This document shows positions 1 through 12,300 of a DNA stretch of 49,576 nucleotides, in pieces. The notes under the pieces are model-generated. The model searched no databases. It saw only the letters and a list, made by a program, of their open reading frames with translations, and had not been told where the DNA came from. Both the position numbers and the translations under genes were made by a program. This DNA comes from Pelomyxa schiedti (taxonomy: Eukaryota; Evosea; Pelobiontida; Pelomyxidae), in the NCBI GenBank assembly GCA_020536535.1, contig JAHLWZ010000486.1, positions 1,080 to 50,655 of the forward strand, written 5' to 3'. Numbering within the stretch: position 1 is the stretch's first letter; each line of letters starts with the position of its first letter.

Positions 1-649
1 TCAACTCCAAAAAGCCAAGCTTGAGCAGCTCATCTCTTAGTGCGGTATCTTCTTCGGTATCTGGTGCATTTGCTTCTCCATGGGGGTGTTGCGATTGATG
101 TGGAGTGTTGGAGCCACTCGTTTTGGTAAGGAGGTTTTGAATGAGTGCCTGTTGTTTTTTTTCCCCCCCGTTATTGGAATTGGGAACATCATGTGATGGG
201 ATACAGGAGATACAAGACTAACAACAATCGACAATAGACACAACCAAGCAATATAATTGGGGGGGAGTGATGGCATGGCATACAGATTCCTTCTGGGATA
301 CGCCGACAGTGGATATCCTGACACCCGCGGTGGCCTGCTTCCACGCCGCCGACTTTTTCTTCACCACGACCACCTCCACTTTGCCCTTGCTACCACCACC
401 ACTACCACCACCACCAGTGCTAGTGGAAGTGCTAGTGCTGGTGCTAGTGCTGGTGCTGGTGGGGGTGGGGGTGGGGGTTGTAGTAGTGATTTTAGGTGTG
501 ATGGATGTGGCTGTGGGTGGCTTGGGCTTCTGCTGCGACTGCTGCTGCTGTTGGTTGTGTTGGTTGTTGTGGGTGCTGTGGGTGTGGTGGGCTGCCATGT
601 GTTGGGTGCTGGTGGCGTCGTTGGGCATGACGAGGTGGCGCTGTGTCTG

Positions 650-699
<50 letters not shown>

Positions 700-898
700 T
701 GGTGGTGGGGGTGACTGCCACTGCACGGGTGGCCGATGGTGGTGGTGGTGGTGGGGGCGCTGTTGCTGTGGTCTTGGCCCCACGGCCTCCTCCGCCCCCG
801 CCGCGGGCAGTGGGGGTGGTGGCCGTGGCCGTGGCCGCCCCTCGGGAGCTGCTGCTGCTGCTGTTTTTGTTGGCCCCCGTGGTCCGGGCCGTGCTCAT
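1..898 (-). CDS. Low-complexity protein, N-terminal part (runs off left edge)
   Basis: The ATG at 898 opens a reading frame rich in Ser, Thr, Gly, Gln and Pro, with an Ala-Gln dipeptide run encoded by a GTGCCT-type hexanucleotide array near 650-700 and Ser-Thr runs near 420-480. Exon 1 ends at 284. A GT-AG intron of 135 nt (283 down to 149) joins in phase 0 to a second exon (148 to 1), which reads on as acidic/helical sequence ending TALRDELLKLGFLEL at the window edge. That last part could start a coiled coil or a folded domain. The rest of the gene lies outside the window, so no function can be given. The N-terminus is probably disordered. The splice join is supported by exact phase and by a coding-like downstream exon. 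The large plus-strand frames over the same bases are antisense shadows of the repeats. Confidence 0.7.
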
Positions 899-1159
899 TG
901 GGTGATGGTGTGTGCCTTATGATGATGTTAACAAAGGACCTGCGGTGGTTTCTTTATCAATCAGAGGCGATTGGGTTCTGGACACAGAATGGGGAATCTA
1001 GCCCCAGAACCATCCCACATCACCAGTGAGGCAGTCCCGGTGCCCATTCCGAATGGGAGATTCCCATCAAAGAATCTGTTCAGATGAGCCCTTTGGGTGT
1101 CGCACTCCGTTTCGCGCTCGAATGAAAATAAGTAAACAAGACGTGAAAGGAAGGTACAT

Positions 1160-2410
1160 TCAAGGGGAAAAGGAGAAGACCCTGTCAATAATGAGGTACT
1201 CATTTGAGGCAAACTTCAATGAAAGAACACATTTACCAGAAGCTGCCTCCTCAACCAAAATGCACGGCTTCCTCTCACTGCTTTCAGAAGCGTTCATGTC
1301 TGAAACCTTGAAAAAGAAGCCACATTCAGCAATCAACTGGAAGACCGCCTGTTGCTCCACAACTCTGAGTGGCTTGGCAGTGTCATTGCAGTCCCAGAAT
1401 TCAACACAAAAAGTGTTGGAGGGAGGAGCAGACGTGTAACATATCAAGAATATCCTCTGGCTTTGCTGTGAGAGGGATGGTGTCAACGCCTTTGCCAAGC
1501 AAGTTGCCTCGCCGGTTGCTTCTTCAACCATCAGGACCTCATTGCCACTTGCAAAGGAAAACACCACAATGAACACAGTGGTGCCATTCTGCCTTTTCAT
1601 GCAAAGAACTGAATCCAAGAAGCGCGAAGGGAAATCCTTGCGAACAGTGACCTTTGTTGAGGTCACAACTGTTGGCCGCACACCGAATCCTGAGGGGCTC
1701 ACAGTTGGCTCTGTTGCAAACGTGAGTGTGAGGCTGAGAACTTGAATCAATAAGTCAACATGGAGGTCGTCCCTCTCAATAACACTTGCAACCACGGCCT
1801 CCTCAGCAGGATTTGAGCTGTTGAACCCAGCCCACGCAATGGCCGAAGAAACACCAGCCGGTCTCTCAAGTGGACAAAGGTCCCCCAGAGCTCCCAGTTT
1901 TGCCACTGACACGAAACTGCCGTAGTTGCGGTAGAATGTACCCCCGTTAACAATCATCCACTTGTCATTGGTGGCACATTGATACACATTTGCACAACCA
2001 CCACCAGGCCCATTGGTTCTGTATTCTTTGCCAGTTTCACTGTCAATCACATTTAAGCCACCCCTGTTGTACATGTGCCTGCCGTCGGCAGTGAGCCCCC
2101 CTCGCGAAATCTTGGACGTGACCTCATCTGCAACTGCGACGCCGAGCGTCATTGGCGAAACGCCGAACCGCAAAGTGTGGCATCTGCTCTCCAATCCCGA
2201 GGCAGCGACCCGCGACACGGTCACGACCGCCACGAAATTGCGCGGGGAGGAGGCCACGTCCCATAAGTGCCGGGCCAGGGTGGGGCGCCGGCACACGCAG
2301 AGGGCCGGGCTCTGCTTGCCGCACCGCTCGTGCGCCGACATCATGATCGCGAGGAATTGCTCGCGCACAAGCAACCAAACCGCCGGCGGCATTGCTCCTT
2401 CGTCACCCAT
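1160..2410 (-). CDS. Uncharacterised 416-aa protein, possibly beta-rich
   Basis: A single uninterrupted frame of 416 codons. I start it at the ATG at 2410 (MGDEGAMPPAVW); the open frame extends further upstream, but that stretch is AT-rich and non-coding in character. The N-terminal 60 residues are helical (AVWLLVREQFLAIMMS, then an AHERCGK motif). The rest alternates short hydrophobic strands with loops, including a GGLTADGRHMYN-type segment and repeated hydrophobic strand/turn patterns such as DKWMIVNGGTF. This looks like a beta-propeller or WD-like fold, but no diagnostic WD, kelch or other motif is present. There is no signal peptide or membrane segment. Unlike most genes here it seems to have no intron, although a spliced alternative C-terminus near 1160-1190 cannot be excluded. 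I do not recognise the family. Confidence 0.7.
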   Translation of the reverse strand: MGDEGAMPPAVWLLVREQFLAIMMSAHERCGKQSPALCVCRRPTLARHLWDVASSPRNFVAVVTVSRVAASGLESRCHTLRFGVSPMTLGVAVADEVTSKISRGGLTADGRHMYNRGGLNVIDSETGKEYRTNGPGGGCANVYQCATNDKWMIVNGGTFYRNYGSFVSVAKLGALGDLCPLERPAGVSSAIAWAGFNSSNPAEEAVVASVIERDDLHVDLLIQVLSLTLTFATEPTVSPSGFGVRPTVVTSTKVTVRKDFPSRFLDSVLCMKRQNGTTVFIVVFSFASGNEVLMVEEATGEATCLAKALTPSLSQQSQRIFLICYTSAPPSNTFCVEFWDCNDTAKPLRVVEQQAVFQLIAECGFFFKVSDMNASESSERKPCILVEEAASGKCVLSLKFASNEYLIIDRVFSFSP

Positions 2411-3107
2411 TATTTTGGTTGTGATGGCGAACAGAGTTCGAAGAAACCTGGTGGGTGACACGGATTGAAGATTCCGTTTGTTCTTGGTCGAAACCAAGAA
2501 ACTATGTTTGAACATAACCAAAGGTGTTCCCACGATAGTTTTTCATCCCAAACCAAACTGTATTCCTGCTGTTTCCAGCAACTCCAAAGAAGCCAAATCA
2601 CTCCTGGATCTGGCAAATGAAGTGTTGCACCTCACAGGACATTCCCAATGCCTTCAGAGAAAGCATCATGATGCGTTCACTGATTACTTCACCTCTGTGC
2701 CATCAAATTCATCAGCAAGATGTTCCTGCCCACAAGGGTAAAGGAACAATTCTAAGAAGAACAAATGGAGGAAACGTTGGAATTTTCATGAACCAGGCCA
2801 AGGGTGCACACCAGCAACACATCTGAAAAATATATAGGGGGACAGAGTGGGAGTGTCAAGGCACGCAAACACAGGCGGCGGATGAAAATGTTGTTGTGGA
2901 GTGGGGGAGGGAGGAAAAACAAGGTGGCCGATGCTTGTGAATTGGGATTGTCACCAAGTACAAGTGGTAGCAACATCCACCTCCGTGGAATAGGTAAACC
3001 AATAGAATCCAATGAAAAGGCTACCACAAAGAAGTATGTGTATCATTCCTTTTTCCTGCCCTTGTTGCATTATGACATCTAGTATTAAGAAAGGCGTCTG
3101 ATTTTAA
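2411..3107. other. Intergenic stretch, no gene seen
   Basis: About 700 bases between the divergently oriented gene at 1160-2410 and the cyclase. Only short unconvincing frames occur on either strand. It probably holds both promoters and possibly the first coding exon of the cyclase: an ATG near 3072 is a candidate, but its splice phase does not join cleanly. Confidence 0.5.
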
Positions 3108-5823
3108 CCTTCAACGTGTAACAGGGGCAGACTAGTCGGTGCTCGTTCTTTGAAAATAATTGTGCCTGCTACAGCAGTTGCTGTTGTAACGTGTATAGTG
3201 TGTGCCTGTGTGCTCCCAATGACAGTTCTATGGGTCACATCCCTCCAGAGTGTTACTCGTACTTGTACTTCTTGCTTATTAACGGTATATTCTTATTTGG
3301 TATGTGTTAAGTGGATATCTAATGAATATTGTTTTCATTTCTTAGGAAATGAATGTATATCGGGATTTACTTGTGAAGAGCAGTGTCGGGGCTATATCAG
3401 GTCAAATGGCAATGCCTCCTCTTATAGCGGACGATGTTAGTATTGCTATACCGGACTCTGCTTATACATCTACTGTACCATTACATACAGACCATTCTAC
3501 ATTTCAGAGAGTTTTCCGGGGGATAGCAAAGCAATTTCCGACAGTCAGTAATGTGGTATGCCTTCACAGTGTTTACCTATTTGATAGTTGATGTAAATCA
3601 GCTGGTAGGATGGCAGAACACTGAAGGAGATCATATATACTGTGACCTCCAGAGTTACTGGGGTTGCCATGACAGTAAAATCGATTCGAATGTGACTTTC
3701 TACTATTTTGATGGAACGCGAAGAGGCGGAGACATTAGAGTGTCTCTTACTGCAAGAGACTGGTGGTAAGGCCGAACATGTAGCGTCCAAATTGCCTGAT
3801 CATCCACTAGGAAAATTGGTATCGACGCATGGAATGGGTCTTGGACTTCTGTTTTCAAGTCTGCAAATCCTGCCGAAGGCCGAGTCATGGGCTACACTCT
3901 CAGGCCAGCTGTTTCTGTGCCCGCTGTCATTCAGGTCACCTACACAATGCAGTTTCTCCAACACTTCTTCTCGAGCTTCAATCTCACGAAGAATGGCTTG
4001 GCATTCCTAGCCGAGAATAAGACCCTAAAAATTATTGCTGCCACTGTGACCATTCCAGTCCAGACACAAACAGGAGGGGATGTTTTCGCACTTAATTGCT
4101 CAAATAGCACTGTGAAACATGCTGCACACATGGTATCAAAACCTCCTTCACTCTGATTTTTAATTACTCTCAGTGGCTGAATAACACCGCCAACAAGTTC
4201 GTTGAGAACCACTTCACTATTGACACTGATGATAATGGAATCTCCTACGTTGATGTTGTCCCGATTACAGCTAGTGGTGGATTGACTTTATGGTCATTTC
4301 TCATCACTCCCGAGAAGGTATCTGTTTTGGCTCTGTTGGAGTTATTCCAAAGTGAAACTAGGACTTCATGTCAGAGATTACGAAGAAGGAACACCAAGCT
4401 GAAGGGAGTGCTTACCTTTCCGTCTGGATTGTTCTTGCATGTGAAGTTCTCATTGGCATTTGTTCTGTGGTTATTAGCATCTCTTTATCTGTCATACTTG
4501 CTAGAGCCTTGCAGGAAGTAATCAGGAAACTGCAAAAAGTTTCTAGTGGGAAGCTGGCTAGGTTTGAATTTGAGTTTTTTACCCATGTAAGTCTATGTAT
4601 CAGGAGTGGGAGTAGCAATGTCTTGCAAAGAAGCCTGCTCAAAGAAATAGACTCAGTATCTCTTTTCTTCTTTATTTGAACCACTAAATCGACAAGTTGA
4701 ACTCTGAAGTCACTATAATGCAGTCTGCTCTGGAGTCCTTTAGTCAGTGCGTGTTATTTCCCCTTTGTGTGACCTAATTTTCCTCAACAGGTACGTCCCA
4801 ACTGAGGTGGTCAGGTGCGCGGTAACAGTTTATCCTCTTTTTTTTTTTATCTTGAGTACAGATACTTGTGCAAGAATAGGATGAAGCCTGTGGTAGGAGT
4901 CTCCACGATGCACTGCACAGTGATGTTCCTTGATGTGGTAGATTTTGTATGATCCTTAAAACGCGGAAGAGTTTTCACGCTCTCTAGACGCGGAACATGG
5001 AACAGTATGGAGCAAAGTCTATAATTGAAGTCCTTTCAACGATGTTCCAATCCTTCTCCACGGTGATAACGAAAAATTCTGGATGCATTGACAAGGTTGG
5101 TTTGTAGGAGATGTATACATCAGTTACTCACTTTCCTCACAGTATATTGGGGATGCTATTATGGTAAGAGATGGTCTTAAGTTAGTTCCATAATATCTGG
5201 ATAGGCCTTATGGGGGTGCCCGGTACAAGACTCTAACTCAGAAATGAATGCCTGTAGAGCTGCGGCAGAAATTCTCATGGAACTTGGAAGAATAAATACA
5301 GTGTTCAAAGCAAAATCCCTACCAGTGATGCGCGTACGAATTGGGGTATAATACTCAAATTGTACAGGTTGGGGTATTAATTATGATTTAGATACACGCC
5401 GGTGAAGTCCAAGCCGGTAATGTCGGGTAGGTTGGGAGAATTAAATTGAAGCACTAAAGTTAAACAAGGTCAACACAGAGGCTCAATTACACGGTTCTAG
5501 GTTGGGTCTTATTCTGTGAAGAACTTCACATTAATCTGTTTTAAAAGGAAATACTGTAAACTTAGCAAGCCGGTTGGAACCGTTGAGCAAAGAACTCGCA
5601 ACCTCAGTTCTTGTATCAGATGCTGTCAGGGGGGCAGCCAAAGATAACACTTTTTCATGGCGAGCTCTTGGACGCATACAAGTAATTTTTCTCCTATTGA
5701 GCGGGGTGACAAATATTGTAAATCAAGGTACGTGGGTTCAAGAAGCCAATCCTCGTGCATGAATTTCTTGGGTTCACTTCCGAGTGTGTAGTGCCCACTT
5801 CGCATTTCAGTTTCATTTTATAA
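3108..5823 (+). CDS. Receptor-type class III adenylyl cyclase (16 exons)
   Basis: Predicted single-chain membrane cyclase making cAMP from ATP. Exons joined by splice sites and phase: to 3284, 3346-3555, 3602-3765, 3811-4132, 4174-4317, 4362-4655, 4697-4746, 4791-4814, 4862-4946, 4988-5095, 5143-5163, 5205-5345, 5392-5426, 5469-5500, 5548-5681, 5728-5823; about 660 aa. Order: N-terminal membrane helix (3160-3240), extracellular region, second helix (SVWIVLACEVLIGICSVVIS, about 4420-4480), HAMP-like linker, YVPTEVVR motif, then the catalytic domain. Both metal-binding Asp are present (FLDVVDF; YIGDAIM), as is a Lys in the DKYIGD segment expected for adenine specificity. The transition-state Asn and Arg are in NTVNLASRLE, and the domain ends with VRGF. 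These suggest a competent enzyme. The initiator Met is unresolved because the frame is open only from 3108. The 3' end may instead splice into 5922-6173. Confidence 0.88.
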
Positions 5824-5921
5824 TAATAATAATAATAAGAATACAATACTGGCAGTTAAGTTTATGTAATAGTTCGCGCGGTATTTAAACACATTCCGCT
5901 GTCAACAGGTTAAGTACGGAA

Positions 5922-6173
5922 ATGACACGAATGCTATCGGACTACTCCACAATAGATTCCATGCTATTTTCTCCCTCCTTGCCCTCATCAAACAAATTAA
6001 GTCCACCGGATCCCACAATCGTAACTACGGACACAACCACAGACGAGGACGTAGTTCGCGCGATGGAGTGTTATCTGGACAACCACCCCGACGACTACAC
6101 CGTGACGCAGTCCCTCGTTCTCTTCACTCAACAACAAAACCAGCACCATTCCAGCAACCTCTCCCTCATGTAA
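5922..6173 (+). other. Possible alternative C-terminal exon of the cyclase
   Basis: A coding-like frame rich in Ser, Thr, Asp and Pro (SDYSTIDSMLFSP onward, with an acidic TTTDEDVVRAMECYL segment), ending at a TAA-free Met-TAA boundary near 6173. An acceptor AACAG just upstream at about 5910 would join in phase to a weak donor (GTTCAC) inside the last cyclase exon at about 5772. The product would be a cyclase with an 85-residue cytoplasmic tail in place of the short tail ending at 5823. The alternative is a small independent gene or chance. Only the sequence character and the phase support it. Confidence 0.4.
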
Positions 6174-6331
6174 CTTGCTTGGAATTGAATTTTTCGTTGG
6201 AACAAAATGTTGTTTTTTTTTTTTTTGGTTTCCGAACTGGGTGTTGATTTTGATTTGACAGTGTGGAGTACTTGCGTGGTGGAGTAATCGTCAGAGTGTA
6301 AGGACGATAACGGTAATGATGATGATGATTA

Positions 6332-9300
6332 CTATGATAGGAGGGCAGTGAGGCGGCGGAGGGTGTCGGGGGATGGTTGTGGTGACGAGGGGGATGACAG
6401 GGCTGTGGTGGCCAGTGCCTGGGTCTCGGGGGTAAGTACTTGGGAGATAGCGGACTTGGCTTGTTGCTTCAGGGGCAGTGGGCAACCTTTGTGGCTGAGA
6501 ACCGCATTCAGGGCTTCACCGGCCTATGTGTGTTGAATGTTATGTTATGTTTATGTTTATGTTTATGTTTATGTTTATGTTTATGTTTATGTTTATGTTA
6601 TTTTAGGCTGGCTGGCTGTTTGTGTTGTGTGTTTTGGGTATACATACGAGTGCTACATGTGTGAATCTTTCTTTGAGGTCTGTGGCTGACGGTCTCAGGG
6701 ATGGTGGTAGCTGGCACAGGAATCCAATCAGTGACTTGCCGAGAGATTCTCTTGTTTGATCCGGGACTGAAAGTGGGATCTGAGAAAATCATGGTAGTTG
6801 GAACTTGGATGGAGTTAAGTTAAGTGGGAGAATCGCACCTTTGTGAACAATCTTATGAACAGCGTGTGAATCGTTGGGTTAGACACCAATACAACCGGGT
6901 TTTGTTCCAGGAAAGTCAAGAAGAACTGTTGGGTGTGCGCCGAGTCAGCCCACAGCTGCTTTAACTGAGCATCATCGAGATGGATCAAAGTAGTGCATGC
7001 TTGGGTAGCACCAGGAAAATGGTGTGCACCAATACACATTACTGCCAAAAAAAAGTAAGTTGTAAGAAATAGCACAGAGGGTAGAAAGACATATGTCCAA
7101 GGCCTCTATCATCTCAACTCCAAAAGATTTCATTCCAGATATCGCGTGCATCACTAACTCTGTTATGTAGCGGTAGTAGAGCTGTTTGCTTCCTACGGGT
7201 GCAATTGGTTGCGCACCGGCTGGTGGTGGTAGAGTTGAAAGCATTGCAGGGACAGTTTTCTTTACTGTCATGTACATTTCCTCGAGGCATTCTTTGGAAC
7301 TTCTGAGTGGTCGTTATTGTTTTCACATAAAATCATTTCACATCACCTGCAAAAGAGCATGATGAAAGAATAACAGGACGGCAATAGGGAAGTCAAATTA
7401 TCAGGCATTGTAAAAGTGTGCAAGTCTTTAATGGCGGTGTTGAGAATGGAACAAAGAGCAGTCTGGATTTTGTTAAAAAAAAAAAATCACGTTGTGACCG
7501 TACAATTGTTGGAGTAAAATGCCGGAAAAATGAACCGCGAGATTTTGCCAATGAAGAGGGTGGCGGTACAGTTCTTTCACATGTTTCTATCCACTGAACG
7601 CTGTTCGCTAACACTTTGACAAATAAGCTAAAGGTTTCCAGATTTCCAGTAGGTGGTTGTATGTGCTGGAAAAAATTAGGGTAACCAGAAGTAATTTTGG
7701 TGTACATGTTGTATGTGAACAAGCCCAGAAGAAGACTCTCCCTTCCCCAGACAAAAAGCTATCTTATCTTGCTCGGTTTGCATCAATAACAAGGTTAACC
7801 TGAGAAAAGTAAAAACAAAAAAAAATTAGCTGGCTAAATCGCACCTTAACACAGGGACAGGGTTACCCACAAGATGCCGTGAAGTTGCCACAATTGGAAT
7901 GTACTTTGCCCTGAAGTCAGTACTAGTTTTACAGGTATAATCTAGAAACTGAAGAAGCACTTCAGCGATCTGATTTCCCCACTGAGTACTAAAAGTGGCA
8001 TTTAAGAACACAAACTTCAGGGTATTCTTGGCATTCAAGGAGGAGGTGGTCAATTGCCCAGTCAAAGTTGCTATGAAAAATAATGTACTTCAGAAAGTCA
8101 TGATTTTCCTTGGAGCAAACAAGTAACACTTTGTAGTAGTACGGTGATGTTTCCTAATGAAGTAAGGGTTCAAAAAAAAATAAATGAAATATAATAAATA
8201 GGAGAAAAAGATACATTGTTGTACTGGATTTGACTTCGAGCAGGTGAAAGTGATACCTATGCCAATTGAGAAGGATACCAAAAGAGATTTTGTTCCACAC
8301 AAAAAATTCCATGAATCTCTTGCAGTAGTCCTCCTTAGAAACTGTCTGTTTCACAAAAGCAGGGCACTTCTGTATGCACTCCCACCATATTTTATTCTTT
8401 TTTGGCCCTTATTAGTATCTCTTACAACGCGAGGCTGTACCATCTCCATTCGATTTTCATCTTGGTCTTGGTGGGTACTATCAATCCTGAAGAGTAGCTG
8501 ATAAAACGCCTCCGTATGATTGGCAAACTGGGAAAACAAATAAGATGGAGTGATGAATTATTGAACACCCACCACAGCAAATTGAGAAGGGGTGTGCAAA
8601 GTCCACAGAACCAACTGTAAGTATGGAACTAATCTCCATACGTGCCTGTCGGACCTGTTGGAGCCTGTACCAATACTAGCCAGTATTCTGTCTGTGCACT
8701 TTTGGGCAGTATCAAACATAATGACAAGTTCTTCCATCAGTGCGTCAAGCAGGGAATTGTCACAGCTGGCTGCAGGTATTTGTATAGTTTTCGAGCTTGG
8801 CACAGCTCCACTCCCAAGACAGCAGCATTGAAGTAATTTGGATGCAAATTCCCTGCACGCTTCCTGGTAGCTTGTTACACATTGATTGACAATTAACTTC
8901 CTCCATTCCCAAATGAGAGGCCTATCAATAAATGTAAGGGAAGCAGAAGAAAGAAAATCTAATAGAAAAAGCAAACCTCATGACAGGTAGAGACAAAGCT
9001 GTTTCCGTCAAGAATTGCAGAAGACAAGCAATAGTGGAACTTGGTGAACCTTCATCGATTGACCTGGGAGCTTTTTTAGGGAAAAAAAAAAAGAATCTCA
9101 AGTACCCAAAAATGAATTCACAAATAGTAGATAGTCTCAGTTGTTGCAGGGAATCACCTACTGAGAGTATACTTCCCAGAACAACAAAAAAGGAACTTAA
9201 CTCATCAGAGTCAATTCTCTTTATGCTCTTAAGGGTATTAGTTTCTTTCTTACTCCTCAACTTGCATACTGTGCGAATTTCAAGCAGTATTGCAGAAGTA

Positions 9301-12300
9301 AAGTTTTCATTGTTTTCACATAGCACCGCTAGGGTGGTGGCAAGCTGCTTGGGGTTTGCACTCTCTAGCATTGCTCTGGTATAAAACTTCTGGTAATGAG
9401 CCTGTCAGTACTGTAACTTTCTCTTGTGAATTTTTCTTACCACGGAGGAGAATATCTCATTTTCTTCTGCCGACATGACGAGTGTGCCTTTAGATTTATG
9501 CACAGCTACAACTACGTGACAACAGAAGGCAAGGAGTTGGTCAAAATCCGGTATGTATTGTTTATCACCCATTTTTGGACTCTTGTTTGTGTGAAACTGA
9601 CTCTGTTAGAGGGTTCAAAAATAACAGTGGTTCCTACTCTGACCAAAGGAGAGTCATCACCCAAGAAAAAGTCGCCAAATAAACCAGCAATGCGGCGAGA
9701 TAAAATATAGCCAACCTGATTTTTGCCTGAGTAATCGAAAATTTCCAGAGTATCTTGTACCTCTACTTCACCAAGTTGTGCAAAATCGGAGAATAACGTG
9801 AAGTACCAGTGGAAGGACTTCCAGTAGGAAGCAAGATCCCCAAACTTAAAGAATGAGTAAGGGTGAAATTTGTAGGCATAGAAAAGTTACCATTTCAAGG
9901 AGAGATTCCATATACCTCACAGTGATAGACTGAGGAGTACCAATAAGCCTTGGCTTCAGTGGATTCTACTAGGAATGAATGGAACAACGGAGAAACTATA
10001 TCAACTCAACCTGTACTTCTTGTACTGCGGAATTTTCGTCAGCAGGGGTCTTCAGGAAAAGTTAGACACAGAGAAGTCCAGGAGAGCATACATAAGAATT
10101 GAAAATGGGCAGTTGTGTGGGTTGCAAAGTCTTTATTGCGGACATGATAATACTTTCAACAGACGCACCAATGTCTTGGTGGGAACACTCCAAAATAATG
10201 TGCTGATGGCGAGCCTTATTTTCAATGAGATATTCTAGCAGCCAGTGGCAGGCCTGAAAAATATAAATGTGGAAAGATACTAAACAAACTTACGGGTATG
10301 CTCTTTGAATAAAGACTGATAAGTAAGTCAGTACATTGTTTGACTGTCTTCTTTCCTCGGTCACGGTAATGACTGAGAACATTCAACAGGTAATGTGACC
10401 CAAGTTGGATTACTTGTGTTATGTCTACGTAGAATGAAATTGAAGAACAGGTGAGGATAGGAAGACCATGTTCCGATTTGTCCGAATACTGCAGTAATGC
10501 AACAACGAATTTTCCATAGTCGGAATCAAAGAGATTCTTCTCAGTAAGGAAAATAGAATTTTCCTCCCACAAACTGTCAAAAATTTCTGGAGGTATGACA
10601 CTGGGTTGTGCTGACGGTGATGCAACACTTTCCGCATTTACTTTGTTATAAAAGAGCATGTAAGCACTATAACTTCTAGACAAGGCTGTGAGGAGGAGAG
10701 AAAAATAATGTATTTGTACTTGGGCAAAGTTCTTGAGATATAGTTTTGGAGTTGTGCGTCATATTCTTCAATGTTGTCAGTTCCTCCGTAACACTGGCTT
10801 GGAATTTCCTTTTGGAAGAAGATGAGGAGAGACAGAGGGAAAACGAAAGAACCCTGGGATCAAAGCTCTCCACTAGACCATCATTGAAATGGAACCAAAC
10901 GCCAGAGTTAGGATCGGGGGGAGTCTCTGAGGAGGGTGCTTGGTTGGATTGAAGTTGCCGCTCCTTGATGTAACTATAATAGTGACCACTATCAGCAGTT
11001 CCATTGTGTACCAAAATTCCAACCAGCTCATACTCATATGGTGATGCATCAATCACATCAGGAGTTGTGTCTATTTCTTATGACTTCCATGCAGCAAAAA
11101 TAGATTGTAACCTTTCATTTTTTCCTTTCTCTCACGTCGTTGTACAGCTTCAAGTGTATATGGTTCGAGATTAAGCCGCGATGGGAAGAAGTGGTGGTCA
11201 TTCACTTTGATCCTACGCATTTCTTGGTAGTCAAAATCGAATCTCTTGTTGTGAATAACCAGGGAAGGAGGTAATTGCGAGATGGTGGTTCGTTTAATTG
11301 CAGAGACCTACATGGCACAAAGACTAAGATGAAGAAAGCTAAAGGGTAGTACTTTAGCAGCACATCTTTCACAGGAATACTTGTTATCACCCGTGAGGGT
11401 ATCTCCCTCAATGTAGTGCGCAAGGGACTCTTCCAAGGTTTTTTTCCCTTTCAGTTCGAGGCTGAGTGTAAAAAATCCTTGCAATTGAGAGGAGACATGT
11501 TCACACTCCTGGGAAATCACCTGCTGGCACACAGTCCCACCAAAAAGCGATTTGATGAAATTATCCTGTAATATTCAGTCATCATTTGTTCAACAACTTG
11601 CATTCATACCGAATTGCCTCCTGCAGTCAATTCCATCTCCAAAGAGTCAAATAATTGAATGAGAAATTCCTCAGCATCCATCTGAACTTGGGTGTTTACA
11701 GGAGCACCGCCTCGTTTGATCGAACTACAGAAGGCTCTTGTATCAAGATAACGTTTCTCGGATTCCTTTAATACAAAATCAAAAAAATATAGCCAATAAG
11801 GGCAACAAACTTGCAAAGCACTAAATAAGCATTGCATTTGGTACAACACGCTTTCTGTGGACTGTCCAGTGCCGTCTTTTGGTGGGGTCGCCAAGAGTAT
11901 TCTAATTGTACAAAAAGAATTAATTTAATTAAACGGGAAAAACGCGCGAACCTAGTTCGAAATTCTGGATGCATATAGAGTTGTTGCAAGAGAGAGTTCA
12001 TGTAACATGTGGCGCCCAAATTTTTCAAACCGACATAGCCACATTCAGATCGGCTGTTATCATGAGGACTATAACTCCAGGACATAGAGGAAAGTGGGAG
12101 AGTAATTTCCGTGGAAGTGTGGTGTTCTAGAACAAGAGATATCACTTCACTATAATTACGTGGACATGTATGACATAGTTCTTCCAGCAGATCATACGCC
12201 ACAATTCTGGAATGTTTTGTCTTGTGAAGTTTAGGTACAATGTGAATAGGTCCAAGTTTTACTTTGCATTTTGGGGGTGCTAAAACTGCGTGGTCTGTCT

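Noticed and set aside
257-922. Two long plus-strand frames (212 and 221 aa) over the first kilobase
   Set aside because: They are antisense and shifted readings of triplet and hexamer repeats in the minus-strand exon, which alone has a sensible spliced continuation.
3600-4400. In-frame stops suggesting a cyclase pseudogene
   Set aside because: Every stop falls inside a GT-AG intron of 41-46 nt, and removing these restores one frame with intact catalytic motifs.
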